54,643 nt of DNA from Mariaggregatimicrobium sp964498785 (lineage in GTDB: Bacteria > Zhuqueibacterota > Zhuqueibacteria > Thermofontimicrobiales > Thiofontviventaceae), in contig CAZCJL010000037.1 of NCBI GenBank assembly GCA_964498785.1, positions 1 through 54,643 of the forward strand. The letters are read 5' to 3'. Position 1 is the first letter of the stretch. Every line of letters starts with the position of its first letter. Shown here one piece after another: positions 8,093-15,996 of this stretch. A program made the translations under genes and the position numbers. Under the pieces are notes generated by a model. It did not search any database, was not told the origin of the DNA, and saw nothing but the letters and a program-made list of their open reading frames with translations.

Positions 8093-9259
8093 TTATTTGT
8101 TTGTTCCTAATGAAGCGATTGCTTTTTCAAGTTGTTTAAGTTTTTTTGATTTTATCCCCATTTTATTTTGAAGATCGATAGCATCCTCTCCGTTTTCTTT
8201 TTGGCGGGATAAATAAAAGTGATGCGTCCAGTTCAACATAATTTTTGCCAAATCATTCATTGCAGAATCGTTTAAAATCTCTAATTCTTTGATTTCATTC
8301 ACAAGCCTTCTGGTCTCTTTCCAATCTTTATCAGCCCACAATTGTTGTAGTGCACTAAAAAAGCTAACCAGGCAGTTATTAATAAAATCTTTATTATCCG
8401 GATACCGATAAACAGCATCTGCAAATACTGTAAATGATTGGTTGTGTTTTAACTGACGATGTAGCTGATTGCCCCATTGATAATAGAGATTTATTTCAAA
8501 TCTTTGATTAGAGCGGGAATCGTGATTAAAGCTTTGCGCCAGCAGCACAAATTCATACGCTTCTGCATATCGCTTTTCTTTTGTAGAAAAATACGCCTGA
8601 TTGTAGCTAATGAGTCCCAGCAACTCTAAGTTGGTAATTCGGCGGCCTTTGGAATTTTCATACGCATAAAGTCGATGCAAACCGATACGGTACATCTGAT
8701 TTCCGGGATAGTATCGCGCCATATAGCGCGAATAATTATCTAAATTTTGAATAATATTAAATCCAATGGAGGTTGTATTTTCTACCATAATATTTTCAGT
8801 GAAATTGGTAAAAATAGTATATACATGTGTTGGCGTTTCAAAGGCCATTGTATTAAGGCCAAACTCATCACAGGTTAAATTGTAGAGAATTGTAGCAGAC
8901 ACACAGTTAAATTTACGATTCATGCGAATATCGAGCAGAGTTGTTGCTTCTTCCTGATATTCTTCGAGCCAGGTGGTGTGCAAATAAAGAAATAATTTTT
9001 CAGCCGAGGCAACTTTTTCAAAATCATCGATTATCTGTTTATCACGAATATCGTCACGGATTGATTTAAACCACCAGATGTTTTCATCAAGTTCTTGAGG
9101 CGTTGTGGCTCCGGATATGATAAACGCCGCTTCAATCAGGGAAAAATGATTCAGGCGGCCATCTTCGATGTCGTTTGCCAGCGAATCCTGTAGCGAACTT
9201 CCTGAAAGTTGAAGTGGCAAAAAAAGACTCATTAGAAAAATATATCGTACTAATTTCAT
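8093..9259 (-). CDS. Exported transglutaminase-like protein with helical-repeat tail
   Basis: The 388-residue product has a signal peptide (about 1-20). Residues about 85-165 contain the ordered elements of a transglutaminase-like fold: Cys119 in KFNCVSATILY, His145 in TPTHVYTIF and Glu160 in MVENTTS. The second half looks like TPR-type helical repeats (AEAYEFVLLAQSFN, SFTVFADAVYRYP). Family members can be proteases, ligases or inactive scaffolds; the third triad position here is Glu or Asn rather than Asp, so activity is uncertain. The gene lies 22 bases upstream of the aconitase-like gene and 28 bases downstream of a membrane-protein gene on the same strand. Confidence 0.6.
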   Translation of the reverse strand: MKLVRYIFLMSLFLPLQLSGSSLQDSLANDIEDGRLNHFSLIEAAFIISGATTPQELDENIWWFKSIRDDIRDKQIIDDFEKVASAEKLFLYLHTTWLEEYQEEATTLLDIRMNRKFNCVSATILYNLTCDEFGLNTMAFETPTHVYTIFTNFTENIMVENTTSIGFNIIQNLDNYSRYMARYYPGNQMYRIGLHRLYAYENSKGRRITNLELLGLISYNQAYFSTKEKRYAEAYEFVLLAQSFNHDSRSNQRFEINLYYQWGNQLHRQLKHNQSFTVFADAVYRYPDNKDFINNCLVSFFSALQQLWADKDWKETRRLVNEIKELEILNDSAMNDLAKIMLNWTHHFYLSRQKENGEDAIDLQNKMGIKSKKLKQLEKAIASLGTNK

Positions 9260-9287
9260 ATTTAAAAAAAGTATATAAATTCGGGGA

Positions 9288-10097
9288 TTATCCCTGTATT
9301 ACTGTGCCGGTGGAATAATCCAGTTCAGAACCGAACATGCTGTGTGGAATCAGGTAAACAGCTAACAGAATAATTGCTGCCGCCAGAATCCATCCATGTG
9401 CAGGTTTGCCTCGACGACCAGCAATAACTGCCGCAATCCAGCCAATCATGGCAATTAATGTTTTATTATCTGTTAGATCAAAACCAAAAGGAAAACCTGT
9501 CCAGAAAGCGTCAAAAGCAAATTTTTGTACGACAGGTCCCAAAATCATTCCGCCGATGAACAGCAAACCAGTTGCCCACAGAGCGAATGGTCGCGGATTC
9601 CGAGAACGATCCAGGGCTTCGATTCCGGCGCGATTAGAAACAAGCATCGCCAGAAACATGATAATTACATGCGGTAGTAGCGCCCACACCGGCACATCGC
9701 CCTTAAATCGAATAATTACCGGATCATCATTTGTTAACGAAATCGCTTTTTCACTGTTGGATAAATAGACTTTATATAATAACTTACCCGCTGGCGGTTG
9801 GTTTGGCAAGCGCCCGACTAATTTATGATCATCGCGAACCATATCAACCCGAACCCAATCTTCTTTTATTTTATATCGTTTATATTCAAGATATCCGGAA
9901 ATATTCAGATCAGGAACGTTGATTTTTACGGCATGGTCTGTTTGCCCGCCGTGACTGCGCGCTAATTTATAATCAATTTGACTATTGCTGAGTTCGACTG
10001 AGCCGCGTATCGGATAGGTTGGTCCAGTCATTCGTTGGTAAATTGCAGAGGAAATGGTGATAACAAATGCGATAATCCAAAATAATAAATTTCTCAT
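9288..10097 (-). CDS. Five-TM membrane protein of unknown function
   Basis: The 269-residue product has one N-terminal membrane segment (3-20), a soluble domain rich in beta-strand (about 25-132: RGSVELSNSQIDYKL, VRVDMVRDDHKLVGRL), then four membrane segments near 136-155, 171-192, 212-228 and 234-251. No catalytic motif was recognised. The soluble part should face the periplasm if the first segment is an anchor. A GGAG site is 7 bases before the ATG. It is probably co-transcribed with the transglutaminase-like gene that follows 28 bases later. Confidence 0.65.
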   Translation of the reverse strand: MRNLLFWIIAFVITISSAIYQRMTGPTYPIRGSVELSNSQIDYKLARSHGGQTDHAVKINVPDLNISGYLEYKRYKIKEDWVRVDMVRDDHKLVGRLPNQPPAGKLLYKVYLSNSEKAISLTNDDPVIIRFKGDVPVWALLPHVIIMFLAMLVSNRAGIEALDRSRNPRPFALWATGLLFIGGMILGPVVQKFAFDAFWTGFPFGFDLTDNKTLIAMIGWIAAVIAGRRGKPAHGWILAAAIILLAVYLIPHSMFGSELDYSTGTVIQG

Positions 10098-10193
10098 CTA
10101 TCAACTCCACCACTATATTTCGATTTCAGTTTAATGTTGTTGAATTGTTTTAACTCACTGTATGGATTTAGAGTTCCGCTCAAGTATGGTCGT

Positions 10194-11603
10194 TTATATT
10201 GCAAAATCAGAGCGAAGAAACTCCTGGCAGCGATCACAGTCCTTTTTTATGCAGTACATTTTATATAAATGAATTAAACCTTGTTGTTTTAATGCATTAT
10301 TAATTGCTTTTGAATCGATTTTGAAGTAATTGTTAATCATTTTTTTAATGATGATATTCGAGGAAAGCCGTGGATATTGGCGATACACTTGCAACACAGT
10401 GGATTTAAGGCGACCGTTATTGGTTTCGTTGGCATAGGCATAGATTGATGGCAGGATAATGTTGATAATAATATCCCGCGCGCGGGCTTTTCCGATGAGT
10501 GTCTGTTTTGAACCAGCATCGGATTTGGTATCAAAAACATAGTGTTTCGACCAATAACCAGATGTTGTTGTGACGAACAGCGCTTCGACTTCATGAATGA
10601 TCTGCCGCGGATTTTCGAGTAAGCTGTTGAAGGTGTGGATGAGTGATTCAAGCACACCTCTGGGAAGTAGCCGGGATAAAATTAAGCAGGCCCCGGCAAG
10701 GCGGCGGGTTGGAAAGTTCACTGGCCGTAACCGGAAGAACTGCCATTCTTCCCGGCCCATAGGTTCAATTCCGATTCGTTTTTTATTTTCCTGCCACACA
10801 GTTTCCATTTTTTCAACGTAATTTAAAATTTCCTCATCACGGATGGCCAGTCGCGGATCCTGACTGGGTAGCAGCCCGGCAACCCCGAAAAGAAGCGCCT
10901 GAATATTTTCTAACGAATGTTCGTTTGCTAACTGTAATTCACGCGTAATAACTTCTACGGGAATAAGTTGCGCCAGTTTACGGAACGGTTGTGAATTTTT
11001 AGAATATCCGAGGGCTTCCATCATCCCGGAATAAATAATTTGACTCCATGATTGATGAAATCTGCTTTCGCTAAAACGTTCTGCCTTTTGTCGAAAACGA
11101 GAAAGTCCCGCCTTTTCGATAATCGCCAGCTTTTTACTATCATTAATATGCCATATCTTACAGTTTATTTTTCCGGTCGGATGTGTTAATGATAATTTAT
11201 ATTTTTTTGTCAGGTAGCTCATCTGGTCCTCAGATAAATCAATAAAGATTTCGATTGGTACCGGTTTTTGGTTTAAACGGACGGGGCGTTTATGCTGATC
11301 CGTTTTCGTTCCGATGACCAGATGTAAAATAACAGTGTTATAAGCCGGATCATGGTGGTGGTGATGCAGATACCAGTCGTTCGCGCTGCGATGAATTTCG
11401 AGGTCTCCCTGGTGAAGATTGCCATCTATTTTAATGGTAATGTTTTTAAAATCCGGGCCACTGTCAAAATTGCGTTGACCATGAGATATGATTTCAACGT
11501 TTTCTTTCTCCTCAGAGGCCAATTCAAGAGTTGCAAAGTAACCGCTTTCCCAGAGTTGAAATATCAACTCTTCAACCATCGGACTTCGGTCTTGAATTTC
11601 CAT
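10194..11603 (-). CDS. DUF2851 family protein
   Basis: The 469-residue product shows the DUF2851 N-terminal signature: SGPDFKNITIKIDG, then GDLEIHRSANDWYLHHHHHD, then AYNTVILHLV. The C-terminus carries a conserved-looking Cys set (CIKKDCDRCQEFL). Function is unknown; the family is common in Bacteroidota and related phyla. A cluster of five consecutive histidines falls inside the conserved HxHxxD-type region and could bind metal (inference). AGAGGA precedes the start. It stands alone, with about 95-base and 50-base gaps to its neighbours. Confidence 0.85.
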   Translation of the reverse strand: MEIQDRSPMVEELIFQLWESGYFATLELASEEKENVEIISHGQRNFDSGPDFKNITIKIDGNLHQGDLEIHRSANDWYLHHHHHDPAYNTVILHLVIGTKTDQHKRPVRLNQKPVPIEIFIDLSEDQMSYLTKKYKLSLTHPTGKINCKIWHINDSKKLAIIEKAGLSRFRQKAERFSESRFHQSWSQIIYSGMMEALGYSKNSQPFRKLAQLIPVEVITRELQLANEHSLENIQALLFGVAGLLPSQDPRLAIRDEEILNYVEKMETVWQENKKRIGIEPMGREEWQFFRLRPVNFPTRRLAGACLILSRLLPRGVLESLIHTFNSLLENPRQIIHEVEALFVTTTSGYWSKHYVFDTKSDAGSKQTLIGKARARDIIINIILPSIYAYANETNNGRLKSTVLQVYRQYPRLSSNIIIKKMINNYFKIDSKAINNALKQQGLIHLYKMYCIKKDCDRCQEFLRSDFAI

Positions 11604-11655
11604 TAATTTCCTCTTTATGGTATTGAGGTTATCCGTTTATCGCGGATTACCGCAG

Positions 11656-12795
11656 TTAAGGGTTGATTGTCCAGTCCCCCCAAATAATACCTTCTTTAGT
11701 GACAATGTTCTTATCTTTATTTAAATGAAGCGAAATTTGTTGCACATGTTTTATCACATCATCCGCGTTTTTCCCTTTTAAAATTCGGGGTTGAAATGAT
11801 ACTTCATAATTATAAACGGAAATCGGTATTAAGCGGGCATATAACAATCCATTTCTGGTTAAATATACTTTTAAGATAGCACTATCTTTCGACCTGCGAG
11901 TGTATGACCCGAAAGCAAAATTCCCCAGGCTGTAAACGATTAATCTGTTGCGATATAATTCCACGCCTTGTAAAACATGCGGATGATGACCGATTATTAA
12001 ATCAGCTCCGGCATCAACAGAAAGGTGGGCAAATTCTTTCTGGTACTGTTTTGGCGTTATACGCCCCTCGCCACCCCAGTGAAAAGATACAACTGTATAA
12101 TCCGCGACCTCTTCGCAGTGTTTTATCATAGTAACGAGTTCTGTTTCCTGGGGCGAATAAGTACCAGGGCTGTTTTTGGCCGCCCAGAATTCTGCGGGAA
12201 ACGTTAAAGAACAGCCAATAAAGGCCACTTTAATTCCATTATGCTCCAGAATCGCCGGTTTTAGCGCCTGTTCTTTATTCATCCCTGCACCGCTATAGGG
12301 TAAGTTTAGCGAATCTAATGTATGCAATGTTGAAATGAGAGCTTCCACACCATAATCCATTGTATGGTTGTTTGCAAGATTTAATACATTAAATCCCGCG
12401 TCTACAAGTCCGGTTGCGTATTTGGGAGGGACTTTGAAGTTGAATTTTTTTTCAAATTTAACACCTTTGGTCGCGAACGGTGCTTCCAGGTTTCCAATCG
12501 CCAAATCAGCAGCTTTTAAAATGATGCTCGTGCTATCAAACGGATAATTTGCCCCGTATTTTTTTAAATAATGAATAACATGGGAGCCAAGCATGATATC
12601 ACCGACGGCAGCAATTGAAATGAAAGATGGTTGGTAAAGTGGAGCAGTATCTTTTCGATAATAAGAACCGGGTTTCTTTTTCGGGTGAAATATCTGTTTA
12701 ATCTGTTCCGGCGGAATGGGCACAAGTTTTTGCTGGCGCGCACAACTCTGAACGATTATCAAAATTGCGATTAATATCAGCGATTTTTTCAACAT
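11656..12795 (-). CDS. CapA/PgsA-type metallophosphoesterase-like lipoprotein
   Basis: The 379-residue product has a lipobox (IVQSC, Cys18), so it is probably membrane-anchored on the periplasmic side. The PGA_cap domain motifs are in order: AVGDIMLGSHV, GNLEAPFATKG, NLANNHTMDYG, VVSFHWGGEG, GHHPHVLQG and YSLGNFAFGS. These line the metal site of the CapA family, named for poly-gamma-glutamate capsule synthesis. Most members outside Bacillus are of unknown function. No other capsule gene is nearby, so a role in poly-glutamate export should not be assumed. Confidence 0.85.
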   Translation of the reverse strand: MLKKSLILIAILIIVQSCARQQKLVPIPPEQIKQIFHPKKKPGSYYRKDTAPLYQPSFISIAAVGDIMLGSHVIHYLKKYGANYPFDSTSIILKAADLAIGNLEAPFATKGVKFEKKFNFKVPPKYATGLVDAGFNVLNLANNHTMDYGVEALISTLHTLDSLNLPYSGAGMNKEQALKPAILEHNGIKVAFIGCSLTFPAEFWAAKNSPGTYSPQETELVTMIKHCEEVADYTVVSFHWGGEGRITPKQYQKEFAHLSVDAGADLIIGHHPHVLQGVELYRNRLIVYSLGNFAFGSYTRRSKDSAILKVYLTRNGLLYARLIPISVYNYEVSFQPRILKGKNADDVIKHVQQISLHLNKDKNIVTKEGIIWGDWTINP

Positions 12796-12883
12796 GTTTA
12801 AATTCCGGAATAATGATTCTGTATTTAAATTTCAACAAGGTTTAATTATTTTTTTTTAGATGTGCAACCAATCGATTTATTGT

Positions 12884-12915
12884 AAAAAAGCCCCACTTCG
12901 GGGGGAAAGTGGGGC
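12884..12915 (-). terminator. Rho-independent terminator after the coiled-coil gene
   Basis: GCCCCACTT (12890-12898) pairs perfectly with AAGTGGGGC (12907-12915). On the minus strand the stem is followed by six T residues (12884-12889). It lies about 35 bases past the stop of the coiled-coil gene, so together with the promoter at 13370-13398 it defines a single-gene transcript. Confidence 0.85.
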
Positions 12916-12947
12916 TTGAATCTCATCTGCGAGCAGATGATTTTTAA

Positions 12948-13319
12948 TTATCCTTTGGCTTCTTCTTCAGCAGAAACGTCTTCAACATCGACATCTTCAA
13001 TTGTTTGACCTGTTTTTTCCGCATATTCTTGACGCACAGTATCGAGTTCAATTTTTTTCTGATCTAATTTTTCGTTAAGTGCTTTTATTGCATCAGTAAC
13101 TTCCTTAATTTCTTCATTGGAAGCAATTTTTGTATTATTTTCCTGAACCAGCAGTTGGTAAACCTTGCTTCCGAGTTGTGTATGATTTTTATCAATTTCT
13201 CTCTTGATTGCAATAATATCAACTTTTATTTTACCAATTTTTGTATATTCGTCCGTCTTTTTTGCAACGACAGATACCCCCTTTTTGAACATTGCACTAA
13301 AATCTTCCCAGAAACCCAT
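12948..13319 (-). CDS. Small coiled-coil protein
   Basis: About 123 residues from ATG 13319, chosen because AGGAG lies 9 bases upstream; a TTG two codons earlier is too close to that site. There is no signal peptide, so it is cytoplasmic. Residues about 15-110 are almost entirely charged heptad-like helix (IKVDIIAIKREIDKNHTQL, AIKALNEKLDQKKIELDTV), and the tail is very acidic (EDVDVEDVSAEEEA). It resembles short helical-hairpin proteins of unknown role. The gene has a clear promoter upstream and terminator downstream, so it is expressed on its own. Confidence 0.75.
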   Translation of the reverse strand: MGFWEDFSAMFKKGVSVVAKKTDEYTKIGKIKVDIIAIKREIDKNHTQLGSKVYQLLVQENNTKIASNEEIKEVTDAIKALNEKLDQKKIELDTVRQEYAEKTGQTIEDVDVEDVSAEEEAKG

Positions 13320-13369
13320 TTTCAATCACTCCTTTTTTCAATTTAATGGTTGATACGTTTGAATATGTT

Positions 13370-13398
13370 AATTTAAACATAAATTATCAAAATGTCAA
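13370..13398 (-). promoter_or_regulatory. Sigma70-type promoter for the coiled-coil gene
   Basis: Read on the minus strand: TTGACA (13393-13398), a 17-base spacer, then TAAATT (13370-13375). The -35 is perfect and the -10 matches 4 of 6. It ends about 50 bases before the ATG at 13319. The same TTGACA-N17 arrangement recurs at 41174, 48083 and 48150. Confidence 0.6.
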
Positions 13399-13418
13399 GC
13401 TTAAATAAAAGTATCTCC

Positions 13419-14246
13419 TTAAAAAACAAAAAAAATCAGATATAAATAAACAATCGGAGCCAAAAATGTTGGCGCATCAAACCGGTCGAGGAATCCTCCA
13501 TGACCCGGCAGAATGGATGAGCTATCTTTAATTCCGGCGTCTCGTTTAAATATAGATTCAACCAGATCACCAATTTGAGCAAATATACCGACAATCCCGG
13601 CAATGATCATGTAGTGAGTTAAACTAAATAGATTTGGGTAAAGCACGTAAAAAACATACGCTGTAATGAACGAAAAAATAAATCCGGCAACAGCCCCTTC
13701 AATGGTTTTATGCGGGCTCACTTTTGGTGCTAGTTTGTGTTTCCCAATCATAGACCCGATAAAATAAGCGGCAGTATCACAAATCCAAATCGTAACGATT
13801 ACAAATATTAGCCACAAGCCGGGATCTTTATAAGGTATATCGGCATGTTGCGGATATTCTCGAATGAGAATTAAAAAACTAAACAACGTGACAGGAAAAA
13901 TTACTCCGGTAATAGTGGTTGCAAAATTTAACGTCGCATTTGATTTGCCACGGGCAAGTTCCATTAGTAGGGAAACCACAACTCCAATGATTAAAATTTC
14001 CCCAAAATACTCAAGACCATGAAAATAAAAAGAAAGCGTGACAAATACTCCGGTAATGATTCCGATTATTTTTAATGGCGCAGTATTTTTCTTTTCGGAA
14101 ATTTTGTAAAACTCGTATTGTGAAACAACATTAATGATGAGAACAACTGTTAGAAAAGGTATCTTTCCGTAGTAGATCGTGCCTAGAATAAGAGGAATAC
14201 CAAAAACAGCGACGAGGACTCGCAAAGCCAGGTTTTTCAGTTTCAA
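13419..14246 (-). CDS. cdsA: Phosphatidate cytidylyltransferase
   Basis: The 275-residue inner-membrane protein has about eight hydrophobic segments and the CdsA signature near the C-terminus: SPHKTIEGAVAGF, AQIGDLVESIFKRDAGIKD and LPGHGGFLDRFDA. It makes CDP-diacylglycerol from phosphatidic acid and CTP, the branch point of phospholipid synthesis. Length is normal for the family. The start is TTG with AAGGAA upstream. It is 15 bases after pyrD on the same strand and likely ends the sirtuin-TPR-pyrK-pyrD-cdsA operon. Confidence 0.93.
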   Translation of the reverse strand: MKLKNLALRVLVAVFGIPLILGTIYYGKIPFLTVVLIINVVSQYEFYKISEKKNTAPLKIIGIITGVFVTLSFYFHGLEYFGEILIIGVVVSLLMELARGKSNATLNFATTITGVIFPVTLFSFLILIREYPQHADIPYKDPGLWLIFVIVTIWICDTAAYFIGSMIGKHKLAPKVSPHKTIEGAVAGFIFSFITAYVFYVLYPNLFSLTHYMIIAGIVGIFAQIGDLVESIFKRDAGIKDSSSILPGHGGFLDRFDAPTFLAPIVYLYLIFFVF

Positions 14247-14261
14247 AATAAATTCCTTTCT

Positions 14262-15176
14262 TTATTCAACCATGCTTGATATTATTTCTGTAATAGAATT
14301 AATATTTGCATTTTCACAATATTTACGGAGGTCCGAAACAATGGTGCTACTAATTGCCGGATTTATAAAATTCGCGGTTCCGACTTGTATCGCAGTAGCG
14401 CCTGCCATCATAAATTCCAGAGCATCCTGGTAATTCATGATTCCGCCAAGCCCGATAATGGGGATTTTAACCCGTTTAGAAACTTCATGCACTTTTGCCA
14501 GTGCGACCGGTTTTATTGCCGGGCCGGAAAGTCCTCCGGAAATTGAAGCAATTTTAGGCCGCCGGGTGCTGATATCGATGGCCATCCCAATGAGCGTATT
14601 AATTAAAGAAATCGAGTCCGCGCCTGCCTGTTCAACAGCGGCAGCAATATCACCGATATTTGTTACATTGGGAGTTAATTTAATGATGACGCACCGATTA
14701 GTCAATGTTTTGATTTTTTGAGTGATTTCAGCAGTGATTTTATAATTACTGCCAAACGCGATTCCGCCTTCTTTAACATTAGGACAGGAGACATTAATTT
14801 CGTAACCATCGAAATGGGCGTTAGAATTTTCAAGCCGCTTAATAATTTCCAAATATTCGTCCACTGTATTTCCAGCGACATTAACAATTACTGCCGTGCT
14901 TAATGTTTGCAAATAAGGGATTTTTTCGGCGATAAAAGCGTCCACACCAACATTGGCTAATCCGATGGAATTAAGCATTCCGGATGCAGTTTCAGCGATG
15001 CGCGGAAAAGGATTTCCGGCACGAGGTTTAAGAGTGATTGTTTTGGTGATAATCCCACCAAGATCGCTGATGTCAAAAAAAGGTGAAAATTCCTCACCAT
15101 ATCCAAATGTGCCGGATGCGGTAAGGACAGGATTTTTTAGAGTCAGATTTCCGATTTGTACTGATAAGTTACTCAC
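14262..15176 (-). CDS. pyrD: Dihydroorotate dehydrogenase B, catalytic subunit
   Basis: The 304-residue product matches the class 1B enzyme, which oxidises dihydroorotate to orotate in pyrimidine synthesis using FMN and passes electrons to NAD+ through PyrK. The class 1 catalytic cysteine is present (NVSCPNVKEGG, Cys131), as are ASGTFGYGEEF and the FMN-phosphate-binding GLGGI..AL..AGATAIQVGTA. The start is GTG and overlaps the end of pyrK by 8 bases, which supports a coupled 1:1 complex. Confidence 0.95.
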   Translation of the reverse strand: MSNLSVQIGNLTLKNPVLTASGTFGYGEEFSPFFDISDLGGIITKTITLKPRAGNPFPRIAETASGMLNSIGLANVGVDAFIAEKIPYLQTLSTAVIVNVAGNTVDEYLEIIKRLENSNAHFDGYEINVSCPNVKEGGIAFGSNYKITAEITQKIKTLTNRCVIIKLTPNVTNIGDIAAAVEQAGADSISLINTLIGMAIDISTRRPKIASISGGLSGPAIKPVALAKVHEVSKRVKIPIIGLGGIMNYQDALEFMMAGATAIQVGTANFINPAISSTIVSDLRKYCENANINSITEIISSMVE

Positions 15177-15996
15177 TTAAATCTATCTCATTTGAATTAA
15201 ACACAGGGCCTTCTTTGCACACATAATAATATTTTAACTCTTTTTGATTGGCTTTTACGCCGCATCCCAAACAGGCTCCTACGCCGCACCCCATTAATGT
15301 TTCCAATGAAACCTGGCAGGGCACGTCATAACGGTTTGAAACAGCGCCCAACGCTAATAACATCGGATTGGGGCCACAGGCAAAAAGCGCGGTACCAGCA
15401 GTCGTTTTCCTGTCCCGAAACGCGGATTCAAGCAGCGAAGTGACAAACCCCTTAAATCCACGTGATCCGTCTTCGGTTGTCAAAAATGTTTGAATGCCTG
15501 CGGATTCAAAATCCTCCAGACAGCAAAATTCACTTTCTGTACGCACACCGTAGAACAGCACTGGTTTTATCCCACGTTGGATAAGAGCATGACCCAAAAT
15601 TAGCATTGGTGCGACGCCTAGTCCACCGGCAATCATAAACGCCTGCTTTAGTGAACTGTGACTAAATTGAAAATTGTTACCCAGAGGACCAATAAAATCA
15701 AGCATATCTCCGGATTTCTTGCGGGATAATAATGTCGTGCCTTTCCCAATAACTTTGAATAGAATGTCTGCCCAGCCTTCATCAGAATTAATTTGATGAA
15801 TACTAAACGGTCTACGCCAAAGTGGATTTGTCTCTGAGGTGATTTTTATATTGATGAATTGCCCTGGTCGCGCATTTCGTGCGAGAATTGGATTTTGTAA
15901 ACGCATTCGATAGATGCGGGGAGCCAGTTCCCGGGCTTCAAGAATGGGGCTGTTATGAATTAATTCTGAAGTAAAGGATCCTGTTTTTGGGCTCAT
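15169..15996 (-). CDS. pyrK: Dihydroorotate dehydrogenase electron-transfer subunit
   Basis: The 275-residue protein is the FAD/[2Fe-2S] partner of PyrD class 1B. It shows the FAD-binding RRPFSIHQI, the NAD-binding AGGLGVAPM and ACGPNPML, and the C-terminal cluster ligands GCGVGACLGCGV plus a later Cys (YVCKEGPVF). It shares an ATGA overlap with the upstream TPR lipoprotein gene and 8 bases with pyrD. Slightly longer than many PyrK proteins (about 250-260), with the extra residues at the N-terminus. Confidence 0.93.
   Translation of the reverse strand: MSPKTGSFTSELIHNSPILEARELAPRIYRMRLQNPILARNARPGQFINIKITSETNPLWRRPFSIHQINSDEGWADILFKVIGKGTTLLSRKKSGDMLDFIGPLGNNFQFSHSSLKQAFMIAGGLGVAPMLILGHALIQRGIKPVLFYGVRTESEFCCLEDFESAGIQTFLTTEDGSRGFKGFVTSLLESAFRDRKTTAGTALFACGPNPMLLALGAVSNRYDVPCQVSLETLMGCGVGACLGCGVKANQKELKYYYVCKEGPVFNSNEIDLSE

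Noticed and set aside
11352..11606. Five-histidine run in DUF2851 as a possible expression tag or artefact
   Set aside because: The histidines sit within the family's conserved HxHxxD region and the surrounding sequence is normal.
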